A stretch of DNA of 64,000 nucleotides from Gammaproteobacteria bacterium (GTDB taxonomy: Bacteria > Pseudomonadota > Gammaproteobacteria > DSM-16500): positions 1 through 64,000 of the forward strand of contig JABDFQ010000008.1 in NCBI GenBank assembly GCA_013286495.1, read 5' to 3'. A model generated the notes under the pieces. That model was not told the origin of the DNA, searched no databases, and saw nothing but the letters and a program-made list of their open reading frames with translations. Each line of letters opens with the position of its first letter. The first letter of the stretch is position 1. This document shows, piece by piece, positions 35,550-44,404 of this stretch. A program made the translations under genes and the position numbers.

Positions 35550-36391
35550 CATTTATCGTGACATTAATAGCATTATTGATAGAGCGTTTTTTTGACTGGA
35601 GCCATTTGCGTAATTGGCAATGGTTTGCAAATTATCAGAAAGCTATCAGCAAGCGTCTACCAGGCAAATCACCTTATCTGGTGTTAGCGGCAACAATTAT
35701 TCCTTTATTATTGCTGACACTGATTGTTCAGCTTGCTTTACAGCATGTGCTATTTGGGTTGATCGAATTTCTGTTTCAATTATTTTTATTTTTATATTGT
35801 CTCGGGCCGCAAAATCTCTGGGCCGATACATTTGCCTGTATCAATGCGCTGGTACAAGGTGATATGACTTTAGCCGGAGAAAAACTGCAAGCTTCCTTTG
35901 GCGTCACCGATCACAGTAATAAGGAAAGCATGCATGGACAGCTTCTGAATAATATTTTTATTGCAGCTAATCGTCGCATTTTTGCGATCGTCTTCTGGTT
36001 TTTATTATTAGGGCCAGTTGGCGCTGTTTTATATCGCACGATTACCTTGTCATCCGCAAGATTTCCCAAGCAGGAAACATTGCCATCACTGATGCCAGCC
36101 GCACGTTCCACAGAAGCTGTGCTGGATTGGGTGCCAGTGCGTATTCTCACGTGTGTATTTGCGCTCGGTGGACATTTTGTTCGCGTCATTTCCTGCTGGC
36201 GTAAAAAACCCGTCATGGGGCTGGAAATGAATGAAAGCCTGTTAACCGAATGTGGCACAGCAGCATTGGGCAATGGTGAAGTTGAAGCGGTTGCGCAAGA
36301 TGGTTCAATCGAAAGAAATGCGATTGGCTTACTCGATCGTTCTTTCATTATTACACTCGTCATTTTAGCGATTATCGTGATGTTGCATTAA
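35546..36391 (+). CDS. ampE: AmpE-like inner-membrane protein
   Basis: A 281-residue inner-membrane protein of the AmpE/CobD-like family with about four hydrophobic segments. The N terminus has the typical LLIERFFDWSHLRNWQWF, and FWFLLLGPVGAVLYRTI is the conserved family stretch. AmpE is linked with beta-lactamase induction and cell-wall signalling, but its reaction is unknown. An ATGA overlap joins it to ampD, the normal arrangement. Confidence 0.9.
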   Translation: MTFIVTLIALLIERFFDWSHLRNWQWFANYQKAISKRLPGKSPYLVLAATIIPLLLLTLIVQLALQHVLFGLIEFLFQLFLFLYCLGPQNLWADTFACINALVQGDMTLAGEKLQASFGVTDHSNKESMHGQLLNNIFIAANRRIFAIVFWFLLLGPVGAVLYRTITLSSARFPKQETLPSLMPAARSTEAVLDWVPVRILTCVFALGGHFVRVISCWRKKPVMGLEMNESLLTECGTAALGNGEVEAVAQDGSIERNAIGLLDRSFIITLVILAIIVMLH

Positions 36392-36455
36392 GCATCACGA
36401 TGATGTGCTAAGCTAACTTTTTTCAGCACAACGTTTTGGCACAGGGAGTGCGCGA

Positions 36456-36797
36456 ATGAAACGAAAATGGATAGCCATATTGTTCATGTTGCAAGGCAGC
36501 GTGTTCGCTCAAAATGATGCATTTCTCAATAATACAGCCATGAGTTATTTCACCAAAACAGATTGGGCGCTCTTCAATCAGGCGCAAGCTACTGTATTAA
36601 ACAAGGAAAAAAATGGCATGCGTGTGAGCTGGAGGAATCCAGAGACACATGCGCATGGTGATCTGGTGGCATCTGCTGCGCCGAGTTTAAATGGTATGCC
36701 ATGTCGTTATGTAACTTTTCGCAACACGGCGCATTTGATTAATGGTGCTGGCAGATTTCGGTTTTGCAAAACCAATCATCAATGGAAAATTTTTTAG
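36456..36797 (+). CDS. Small secreted protein, RT0821/Lpp0805-like surface domain (1)
   Basis: A 113-residue protein with a signal peptide (MKRKWIAILFMLQGSVFAQ, cut after VFA). The mature part has GMRVSWRNPETHAHGDL, MPCRYVTF and FRFCKTNHQWKIF. This 'WRNPxTxxxG...CR...WKI' pattern resembles the C-terminal domain of RT0821/Lpp0805 surface proteins. Two cysteines could form a disulfide. A paralogue follows after 30 bases. It has an AGGGAG ribosome-binding site. The family link is moderate and the function unknown. Confidence 0.7.
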   Translation: MKRKWIAILFMLQGSVFAQNDAFLNNTAMSYFTKTDWALFNQAQATVLNKEKNGMRVSWRNPETHAHGDLVASAAPSLNGMPCRYVTFRNTAHLINGAGRFRFCKTNHQWKIF

Positions 36798-36827
36798 GGA
36801 AAGATTTTTTAAATAAAGGGAATGGAT

Positions 36828-37181
36828 ATGAAATCTTATCTGCAAATTGGCACACTGATTCTGTTGCTGGTTTCCTCCATACAAACATTTGCATCAAACT
36901 TCAGTTTTTTTGGTAATTCAGCTATTAGTTTTTATACCAATGAAGACTGGAAATTATCGAAATCCGCGCAATTAAAAGCTCTTGATCAAATCAAGGATGG
37001 TGTCAGGCTTGCCTGGACCAATCCTGAAACTGGCAGTCATGGCGCGTTTATTCCCACACATACGTTTCATGCCAAAGGATCAGTTTGTCGTGACATGCAA
37101 ATCCTGCATACCGCCAATCGCGTGAACGACAAGGCGATATACAGATTTTGCAAGATGAATAATGGATGGAAAATTGTATAG
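36828..37181 (+). CDS. Small secreted protein, RT0821/Lpp0805-like surface domain (2)
   Basis: A 117-residue paralogue of the preceding gene with a clear signal peptide (MKSYLQIGTLILLLVSSIQT, cut near FAS). It keeps GVRLAWTNPETGSHGAF, VCRDMQ and YRFCKMNNGWKIV. ATG 36828 has AAGGG at a good distance; ATG 36822 would lie too close to it. The pair looks like a tandem duplication that has diverged. Probably periplasmic or surface-exposed. Confidence 0.7.
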   Translation: MKSYLQIGTLILLLVSSIQTFASNFSFFGNSAISFYTNEDWKLSKSAQLKALDQIKDGVRLAWTNPETGSHGAFIPTHTFHAKGSVCRDMQILHTANRVNDKAIYRFCKMNNGWKIV

Positions 37182-37225
37182 TTACTTGCATTTGGTTGTT
37201 AAGCGCAGCTTGTCATTGCGAGCAG

Positions 37226-37304
37226 CCTGTCATTGCGAGCGCAGCGAAGCAATCCATTTGCGCTACATGGATTGCTTCGGCTGAAAAGCGCCTCGCAATG
37301 ACAA
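37226..37304. repeat. Long palindromic repeat, family 1 copy 2
   Basis: Left arm 37226-37257 and right arm 37267-37304 share TGTCATTGCGAG and GAAGCAATCCAT with the copy at 4231-4318; the left arm has lost several bases. An extra partial start (TTGTCATTGCGAG) precedes it at 37210. It separates convergent genes. Confidence 0.85.
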
Positions 37305-37317
37305 CGCATAAGTTGTT

Positions 37318-38733
37318 TCACTTCAGCGCCATTGTGTAAATTTCCTTAACAAGCTCATTCGGCAACTGCAAATCAAAAGGCAGTTGTTTGTTTGCCATAA
37401 AGAAGTGAAACATTTTAAATTTTTGTTTTGCTTTTATTATGCTTGCCTCAAACTGATCGTTCGCTGCTTTGAAATTTTTGTAGATGGCATCATTTAGTAT
37501 CCCTGATTTTTTTAACTGTTTCTTTAACTCCTTGTAGTCCATTGCCCTGTTGAATATATGATAGAATCCGGACAATTTAAAATCATGATCAACCAAAACT
37601 TTAAGAATTTTTAACATATCAATCATTTTTTCCTTGATCAATACAGGACAGTTAACCCATCTGCTTAATGCATTTAATCTTTGCTTTTCAAGAAATCTGA
37701 GCATGGTTTTCCACATCATGTGATCGCGAATGTATTCGCTCAATAATCTGGATTCAAGGAGTATCTCATAATCATTCACGCTATTGGCTGGTCTCTCAAT
37801 CAGATTCCAGCAAAAACCATAAAGTAGTGCACCAGGGAAATCTTGTTTAATTTTATTTGGAAACTTATCCCAATCGCTGAATTTATTTTTGTAAGGATAT
37901 AAATTCAGGAATAATTCGATAGCTGTTTTTCTCCATGCTTGATCTTCAGCAGGAATGGTTTCCAGATAGGTGACAAGTAAATCGCTGGGTATTATGGAGG
38001 CTGATTCCTTGATAATTTCAACTAATGATTCATTGAAATTGCTGGAAACATACGTTCCTTTCTGTATCGAATTTAATTTGCAAAACAACTCTGCAGCAAT
38101 AAAGTTATGTTTTTTGAGCAGGGAGTTTTTATAAAGCTGTTTCAGTTTGTCATCCGTCAAAACATTTTGCGTGTCATTCGTGATTAGCCATAACACAGTA
38201 TTTTCATGAACATTGCCAAGCTTTTCAATCAGCTTCACATCATTCTTAAGTTCAATCCATAATTTATTCATAATGCTGGTAGATGCTGGGACATAAAGCT
38301 GGTTTTGATAAAAAGCTTCCAGCCAGCTAGTACATAAATCAATTTTATAATCGACTTCATTGATAAAGTTATTATTTTTATATTCTTCAATATTAATATT
38401 CATCTTTGTAGAGATAATAAATAATATTGTATGCAAATCACCTTTAGCACTTATGGTATTTATACCGATTTGTTTGTTAATCAGATAAAGCAAATATTCA
38501 ATGGAGCGAGCGATAGAATCAACTTTTATCAAAGCATAATAATCAATGATACCTGTGATGGGTTTCGCATGATGTTTTTGCGAGTTATTAATGGCAGACA
38601 GCATCTTGCCATAATTGCAGTAATGTTTGAGCATCGCCATAGCCTGATCAAAATCGGTGCGATAATTTGGGTTGCTGGAGATAGCCAAATAAAGTGGATA
38701 ATCTTTTAATTCAGATATTTTTCTGTTTTCCAT
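37318..38733 (-). CDS. Unrecognised 471-residue protein, paralogue of its neighbour
   Basis: I recognise no domain. The protein looks all-helical, without signal peptide or membrane segment. The start MENRKISELKDYPLYLAI aligns with MKDRKIPELKNEKKYLDI of the next gene, and later stretches also pair: STSIMNKLWIELKNDVKLIE with PAIIMDKLWQELKNDKTLLE, and IDYYALIKVDSIARSIEYLL with its counterpart. GAGGA lies seven bases ahead of the ATG. The two genes are a tandem duplication. Helical solenoid proteins of this sort are common among intracellular-pathogen effectors; that is inference. Confidence 0.65.
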   Translation of the reverse strand: MENRKISELKDYPLYLAISSNPNYRTDFDQAMAMLKHYCNYGKMLSAINNSQKHHAKPITGIIDYYALIKVDSIARSIEYLLYLINKQIGINTISAKGDLHTILFIISTKMNINIEEYKNNNFINEVDYKIDLCTSWLEAFYQNQLYVPASTSIMNKLWIELKNDVKLIEKLGNVHENTVLWLITNDTQNVLTDDKLKQLYKNSLLKKHNFIAAELFCKLNSIQKGTYVSSNFNESLVEIIKESASIIPSDLLVTYLETIPAEDQAWRKTAIELFLNLYPYKNKFSDWDKFPNKIKQDFPGALLYGFCWNLIERPANSVNDYEILLESRLLSEYIRDHMMWKTMLRFLEKQRLNALSRWVNCPVLIKEKMIDMLKILKVLVDHDFKLSGFYHIFNRAMDYKELKKQLKKSGILNDAIYKNFKAANDQFEASIIKAKQKFKMFHFFMANKQLPFDLQLPNELVKEIYTMALK

Positions 38734-38807
38734 CTTGTGATCCTCGTTTTTTTAGTATTGCAAAGTTTAGCATATATTTCAGGCGTTGCGCAGCAAAACT
38801 GCCTGCG

Positions 38808-40238
38808 CTACAAGCTCACACGTAGCTGACAAATATTTTCCACAATTTCCTTTGGTGGCGTTGTGGCATAAGGCTGTCTTTTGCAAAACAGGAAGAAAGA
38901 AAACATGCCGGATTTTAATGATGCTTTCTTTTCGCTTGCTGAAAACTCTTGCATGAATTCTTCGCCGCATGCAGCCGCCACATTCGGAGATGAAATTAAT
39001 ATCTGATAACATTCAGACACCGCGAAATTCATGAAATGTTTATGGAAACGAAAATCGTGATCAAGCAAAAGTTTAATCAATTTTAAGATGTTAATTACTT
39101 GTTGCTGGTTTGTATTAAAAATATATCTGGAGTAATTTTTTAATTTATATTCTGAAGGAAACATCGATGCTGCAAAATTTAACACATCAATTTTATTTTT
39201 CTTTTCATTCAGTTCACATTCTATAAGAAAGGGTTCCGTCAGTTTGTGCGCAAGAAAGAGCTCGCATTTTTCGATATTAATAGGAAATTCATTAATCAGG
39301 GAAATAAATAGTTCATCAAGTGCCTTATTGAGCTTGAGCTTTACTGTCGCCTCAATCTTTTCCCAATCGTCGATTTTCTTCTTGTGCAGACACAAATCCA
39401 GAAGCACTTCAGAAGAGGTTTTATCACTTGCCTCAAAATAATCAAGAATAAATTTGGCCGGAATCAGCTTTTTACCTTCATATGCGGAAATAATATTTGG
39501 TAATGCTTTGCTAAATTCACTGGGAATAACATGCAATTCCGGGATAGAGTTTAATTTGCAAAACAGAAATGCAGAAATTAGACCCCGTTTGCTAATCAGG
39601 GAATTTTTATAAATTTGATATAAATCCTGCTCTGACAAAAGTGCGTTAATATTTTTTGTAATAATAAAAAGCGCATTATATTTCTCAACCTTATCAAGAT
39701 TTTCCAGTAAGGTTTTATCATTTTTCAATTCCTGCCAAAGTTTGTCCATGATGATAGCAGGTGCTGGTAGCTCAAACTGATTTTGATAAAAAGCAGAAAG
39801 CCAGCTCGTACATAATTCAATGGAGCTGTTTGTTTTATTAATGAAATTACAATTCCTGTATTGTGTCAGGTCGATATTGGTTTTGATTTTAATAATGGAA
39901 AGTATGGTCAGTAAATTATCATTCAATGCGTTGCTATTAACATCGATAAACTGATTGAGTTTATAGATTAAAAACTCAATTGTGCGTGTAATGGAATCTG
40001 GTTTAATCAAACAATAATAATCAATAACTTTTGTAATGGCTTTCACATGGATTTTTTGCAAATTCCTGATTGCAGCAAGGTTGGAATAAATAGGGTTGCT
40101 GGAATTAAGCTCATCATAAAGGCAATAGTATTCGAGCATTGCCAGGGCTTTCTTAAAATCTGTGTTGTAATTTTCATCAGACCAAATATCGAGATATTTT
40201 TTTTCATTTTTCAGTTCAGGTATTTTTCTATCTTTCAT
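38808..40238 (-). CDS. Unrecognised 476-residue protein, paralogue of its neighbour
   Basis: The upstream member of a tandem paralogous pair, again helical and of no known family. The frame extends to 40301, but a TATAAT at 40290-40295 (minus strand) lies in that extension and alignment with the other paralogue begins at MKDRKIPEL, so ATG 40238 is chosen. The C terminus differs (FFLFCKRQPYATTPPKEIVE against FFMANKQLPFDLQLPNELVK), but the same order of hydrophobic residues is kept. It is divergent from the aceE operon. Possible effector; function unknown. Confidence 0.65.
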   Translation of the reverse strand: MKDRKIPELKNEKKYLDIWSDENYNTDFKKALAMLEYYCLYDELNSSNPIYSNLAAIRNLQKIHVKAITKVIDYYCLIKPDSITRTIEFLIYKLNQFIDVNSNALNDNLLTILSIIKIKTNIDLTQYRNCNFINKTNSSIELCTSWLSAFYQNQFELPAPAIIMDKLWQELKNDKTLLENLDKVEKYNALFIITKNINALLSEQDLYQIYKNSLISKRGLISAFLFCKLNSIPELHVIPSEFSKALPNIISAYEGKKLIPAKFILDYFEASDKTSSEVLLDLCLHKKKIDDWEKIEATVKLKLNKALDELFISLINEFPINIEKCELFLAHKLTEPFLIECELNEKKNKIDVLNFAASMFPSEYKLKNYSRYIFNTNQQQVINILKLIKLLLDHDFRFHKHFMNFAVSECYQILISSPNVAAACGEEFMQEFSASEKKASLKSGMFSFFLFCKRQPYATTPPKEIVENICQLRVSL

Positions 40239-40289
40239 GCGCGGTATCTCAATGGTGTTAAAACGAGGGCTGGATTCTAGCATGAGGAA

Positions 40290-40318
40290 ATTATATTTCA
40301 TCTAAATTTGCATAAAAA
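40290..40318 (-). promoter_or_regulatory. Candidate promoter of the paralogue pair
   Basis: On the minus strand TATAAT lies at 40290-40295, 17 bases after a weak TTTTTA -35 box (40313-40318). It would give a leader of about 45 bases before ATG 40238. Confidence 0.35.
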
Positions 40319-40344
40319 ACGCGCATCAACCTGCCTCTCTTGCT

Positions 40345-40372
40345 TTGGATTTTTTCCATATTCGAGTACACT
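40345..40372 (+). promoter_or_regulatory. Candidate promoter of aceE-aceF-lpd
   Basis: TTGGAT (40345-40350) and TACACT (40367-40372) are spaced 16 bases apart, 46 bases ahead of aceE. Found by eye; no PdhR operator was recognised. Confidence 0.35.
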
Positions 40373-40417
40373 TAGCCGCAAACCAAAATCACCAACAATA
40401 GCAACAGGATATGAATA

Positions 40418-43075
40418 ATGACGAAAGTGTGGAGTGATAACGACCCCATTGAAACCCAGGAGTGGCTGGATGCGCTTGCATCCCTTGTGGAAGTGGAAGG
40501 CAAGGACCGCGCGCAATTTATACTACAAAAAGTGATGGAAGCAGCTCAGCAAAAGGGCATCGGTACTGCATCACTCAACACTCCCTATGGCAATACCATT
40601 CCAGCCGATCAGCAGCCGGAATACCCGGGTGATCTGGAACTGGAAGCCATTATCGAAGGCTATATCCGCTGGAATGCCATTGCCATGGTACTAGCTGCCA
40701 AAAATACAGTCGGTGGTGTCGGCGGACATTTATCTTCTTATGCTTCAATCGCCACATTATACGAAGTTGGCCTGAATCATTTTTTCCATGGTGCGACCAA
40801 AGATCAGCCTGGCGATCTGATTTTTTTCCAGGGACATTCCTCCGAAGGCAATTACGCACGCGCTTATCTCGAAGAACGCATCAGTGAAAAGCAGATCACC
40901 AATTTTCGTCAGGAATCCGAAGGTGAGGGTGTTTCTTCTTATCCCCATCCCTGGCTCATGCCAGAATTCTGGCAGTTTGCAACCGTTTCACTCGGTCTTG
41001 GCATGTTGCAAGGCGTGTATCAGGCGCGTTTTTTACGCTATCTGCAAAATCGCGGTTTACTGGAGACCGAAGGTCGTCGTGTGTGGGTGTTTTGCGGCGA
41101 TGGTGAAATGGATGAACCAGAATCGATTGCTGGTTTGTCACTCGCGGCACGCGAAAAACTCGATAACCTCACCTTCGTTATCAATTGCAATTTACAGCGT
41201 CTCGATGGTCTGGTGCGTGGCAATGGCAAGATCGTGCAGGAACTGGAAGGAATATTTCGTGGTGCTGGCTGGAATGTCATTAAAGTTTTATGGGACAGTC
41301 GCTGGGATCCTATTTTTGCAAAAGATAAATCTGGCGCATTGCTGAAACGTTTAACTGAATGTGTGGATGGTGATTTGCAAACGGCCTATGTGCGTGGCGG
41401 TGAATATAAACGTGAATTTATTTTTAATACGGATGAATTAAAAGAGTTAGTCGCTGATATTTCCAATGATGAATTAACCATGGCATTGCATCGCGGTGCA
41501 CATGACCCCATCAAAATTTATGCCGCTTATTCAGCAGCCATAGAGCACAAGGGACAACCGACTGTCATTCTGGCGCAAGGTGTAAAAGGTTATGGGCTTG
41601 GTACAACGACTGCCGAAGGCAGAAACGTTGCGCACAATGCACTGGAAATGACGGATGATGAATTAAAAGCATTTCGTGATCGTTTCAAATTACCATTGAC
41701 GGATGAAGATCTCACTTCCCATCGTTTCGTCAAACCCGATAAAGATAGTGCTGCGATGCAATATTTATTTGCGCAGCGCAAAAAATTAGGCGGCTTTTTA
41801 CCTGCGAGAAAAATCGTTTCACAATCATTGCAAACGCCAGAATTATCTGCATTTGATGCGATATTACAAGGCTCAGCCGATCGTACCATGTCAACGACAA
41901 TGGTATTCGGCCGCATCATGAATGTATTGCTGAAAGATAAAAATATTGGTGCGCGTGTTGTCCCGATTTTCTCTGATGAAGTGCGTACGTTTGGTCTGGA
42001 AGCATTATTCAGACAAGTTGGAATTTATTCGCCAGTCGGACAATTGTATACACCAGAAGACAAGGAACAATTTCTTTATTATCACGAAGTGGAAAATGGT
42101 CAGGTACTGGAAGAAGGCATTACCGAAGCAGGTTGCATGGCATCCTGGATTGCTGCAGCAACATCTTATGCGACCAATCGTTTCCCCATGGTTCCATTTT
42201 TTACTTATTACTCCATGTTTGGTTTCCAGCGTGTGGGTGATTTTATCTGGGCAGCAGGCGATATGCGTGCGCGTGGATTTTTAATTGGTGCAACAGCGGG
42301 ACGAACAACACTGGAAGGTGAAGGTTTGCAACATCAGGATGGCACGAGTTTATTGGCAGCTTGTCATGTTCCGACTTGTCGTGCATATGATCCTGCATAT
42401 GGTTATGAAATGGCAGTCATCATTCAGCATGGACTGGATGAAATGATGCATCAACAAAAAGACGTGTTTTATTACATCATGGCGATGAATGAACGTTACA
42501 CACAACCAGCGATGCCAAAAGATGTGGAAGAAGGGATTATTCGTGGCATGTATTTATTCCGTCCTGCAGGGCAAACTAAATTGACCGTGCAATTGCTTGG
42601 AAGTGGTGCGATTTTCAATGAAGTATTAGCCGCAGCAGAATTGTTATATAAAGATTTTGGCGTTGGTGCAGATGTGTGGAGTGTGACGAGTTTCACGGAA
42701 TTATATCGTGATGGCATGCTGGTTGAGCGCGCTAATATGTATAACGCCAATAAAAAACCGGCGATTTCTTACGTTGAACAAGTCATGCAAAAACATAAAG
42801 GCCCGATGGTTTCAGCAACAGATTATGTGCGTAATGTTTCTGAATTGATTCGACCATTTATTTCGCGCACTTATGTTACATTGGGAACCGATGGTTTTGG
42901 CCGCAGTGATACACGCGAACGTTTACGCCGATTTTTTGAAGTGGATCGTTATCATATTGTGGTTGCTGCATTACATGCACTGGTGAAAGATGGTGAATTA
43001 CCTGCAAGTGAAGTGACAGCAGCGATGAAAAAATATGGAATTGATTCGAAAAAACCAGCACCAATAACGGTGTGA
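40418..43075 (+). CDS. aceE: Pyruvate dehydrogenase E1 component (homodimeric)
   Basis: An 885-residue thiamine-diphosphate enzyme that decarboxylates pyruvate and passes the acetyl group to the lipoyl arm of AceF. The ThDP motif GDGEMDEPESIAGLSLAARE is intact, with NCNLQRLDGLVRGNGKIVQE after it. The GGHLSSYASIATLYEVGLNH segment holds a conserved active-site histidine. Length and sequence match the large alpha2-type E1 of gammaproteobacteria. The open frame overlaps the start of the aceF frame; aceF itself starts 20 bases after the aceE stop. Confidence 0.97.
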   Translation: MTKVWSDNDPIETQEWLDALASLVEVEGKDRAQFILQKVMEAAQQKGIGTASLNTPYGNTIPADQQPEYPGDLELEAIIEGYIRWNAIAMVLAAKNTVGGVGGHLSSYASIATLYEVGLNHFFHGATKDQPGDLIFFQGHSSEGNYARAYLEERISEKQITNFRQESEGEGVSSYPHPWLMPEFWQFATVSLGLGMLQGVYQARFLRYLQNRGLLETEGRRVWVFCGDGEMDEPESIAGLSLAAREKLDNLTFVINCNLQRLDGLVRGNGKIVQELEGIFRGAGWNVIKVLWDSRWDPIFAKDKSGALLKRLTECVDGDLQTAYVRGGEYKREFIFNTDELKELVADISNDELTMALHRGAHDPIKIYAAYSAAIEHKGQPTVILAQGVKGYGLGTTTAEGRNVAHNALEMTDDELKAFRDRFKLPLTDEDLTSHRFVKPDKDSAAMQYLFAQRKKLGGFLPARKIVSQSLQTPELSAFDAILQGSADRTMSTTMVFGRIMNVLLKDKNIGARVVPIFSDEVRTFGLEALFRQVGIYSPVGQLYTPEDKEQFLYYHEVENGQVLEEGITEAGCMASWIAAATSYATNRFPMVPFFTYYSMFGFQRVGDFIWAAGDMRARGFLIGATAGRTTLEGEGLQHQDGTSLLAACHVPTCRAYDPAYGYEMAVIIQHGLDEMMHQQKDVFYYIMAMNERYTQPAMPKDVEEGIIRGMYLFRPAGQTKLTVQLLGSGAIFNEVLAAAELLYKDFGVGADVWSVTSFTELYRDGMLVERANMYNANKKPAISYVEQVMQKHKGPMVSATDYVRNVSELIRPFISRTYVTLGTDGFGRSDTRERLRRFFEVDRYHIVVAALHALVKDGELPASEVTAAMKKYGIDSKKPAPITV

Positions 43076-43095
43076 TATTTACGGAGGATAACAAG

Positions 43096-44394
43096 TTGAC
43101 AGTAAAGAATTTGACGACCCCTGATCTTGGTGGTGCAGCAGACCTTACCGTAATTGAATTACTGGTAAAACCAGGTGATACCATTGCTAAAGATACCCCA
43201 ATTGTCACACTCGAATCAGACAAGGCAACAATGGAAGTGCCTGCAACTGAAGCGGGAGTAATAAAAGATATAAAAGTAAAAGTTGGTGATCATGTTTCAA
43301 CGGGTACAGTATTAATGACAGTTGAAGCAGAAGGTGGCGAACAACAAAAACCTGCAGATAAAAAACCTGCTACTCCCAAAGCTGCAAAATCAGCAGAAAA
43401 ACCAGCGAAAAAAGCAGAAAAGAAAACTGAACCTGTAGAAGAAGAAACCGAAGATAAAAATGTATTAACTGGTACCGTGCAATCCACCAGCGATGTACAT
43501 GCAGGCCCAGGTGTGCGACAACTTGCACGTGAATTAGGTGTGGATCTTGGAAGTCTCTCCGGCACAGGGCCGAAATCAAGAATTCTCAAGGAAGACGTGC
43601 AAACATTTGTAAAAACAAAATTATCGCAAATACAAACGAGTGGAGCATTGCAAACGACTGCCATGCCGCCAGCGCCGGTGATTGATTTTTCCAAATTTGG
43701 TTCGACAAGAATAGAAGCATTATCACGTATCAAAAAAATATCTGGAAAAAATTTGCAGCGTAACTGGATGATGATTCCGCATGTGACACAATTTGGTGAA
43801 GCAGATATCACCATACTCGAAGATTTTCGTCAGCAACAAAAAGCGGATATGGAAAAGCAAAATGTCAGATTAACTCCATTGGTTTTCATTATGAAAGCAG
43901 TGGTTGCATCATTAAAAGCATTTCCACAAATGAATGCCTCACTGGATGCAACAGGTGAAAATCTGATTATTAAAAATTATTACAATATTGGTGTGGCTGT
44001 CGATACGCCAGACGGATTAGTAGTGCCAGTGATTCGTGATGTTGATAAAAAAGGTTTAATGGATCTTGCGAAAGAATTGGCAGAAGTCAGCGAAAAAGCA
44101 CGTAGCAAACAACTAACACCAGCTGATATGCAAGGTGGGTGTTTTTCGATTTCCAGTTTAGGTGGAATTGGTGGTACAGCATTTACGCCGATTATTAACG
44201 CACCGGAAGTTGCCATTTTAGGTATATCAAAATCTTCATACAAACCTGTTTATGAAAATGGAGCATTTGTTCCGCGTCTCATGTTGCCATTATCGCTTTC
44301 CTATGATCATCGTGTGATTGATGGTGCAGCAGGCGCACGTTTTATTGTGCATTTAAGTCATATGTTGTCAGACATTCGTAATTTATTGTTATAG
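43096..44394 (+). CDS. aceF: Dihydrolipoamide acetyltransferase (E2 of PDH)
   Basis: A 432-residue E2 core of the pyruvate dehydrogenase complex. A single lipoyl domain (residues 1-75, lipoyl lysine K43 in ESDKATMEVP) is followed by an Ala/Lys/Pro-rich linker, an E3-binding domain at about 137-172 (GVRQLARELGVDL) and the catalytic domain with H405 and D409 in SYDHRVIDG. E. coli has three lipoyl domains. The frame opens at 43072, but GGAGG at 43083-43087 places the start at TTG 43096, giving MTVKNLTTPDLGG. It lies between aceE and lpd. Confidence 0.94.
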   Translation: MTVKNLTTPDLGGAADLTVIELLVKPGDTIAKDTPIVTLESDKATMEVPATEAGVIKDIKVKVGDHVSTGTVLMTVEAEGGEQQKPADKKPATPKAAKSAEKPAKKAEKKTEPVEEETEDKNVLTGTVQSTSDVHAGPGVRQLARELGVDLGSLSGTGPKSRILKEDVQTFVKTKLSQIQTSGALQTTAMPPAPVIDFSKFGSTRIEALSRIKKISGKNLQRNWMMIPHVTQFGEADITILEDFRQQQKADMEKQNVRLTPLVFIMKAVVASLKAFPQMNASLDATGENLIIKNYYNIGVAVDTPDGLVVPVIRDVDKKGLMDLAKELAEVSEKARSKQLTPADMQGGCFSISSLGGIGGTAFTPIINAPEVAILGISKSSYKPVYENGAFVPRLMLPLSLSYDHRVIDGAAGARFIVHLSHMLSDIRNLLL

Positions 44395-44404
44395 GTGATT
44401 AAAA

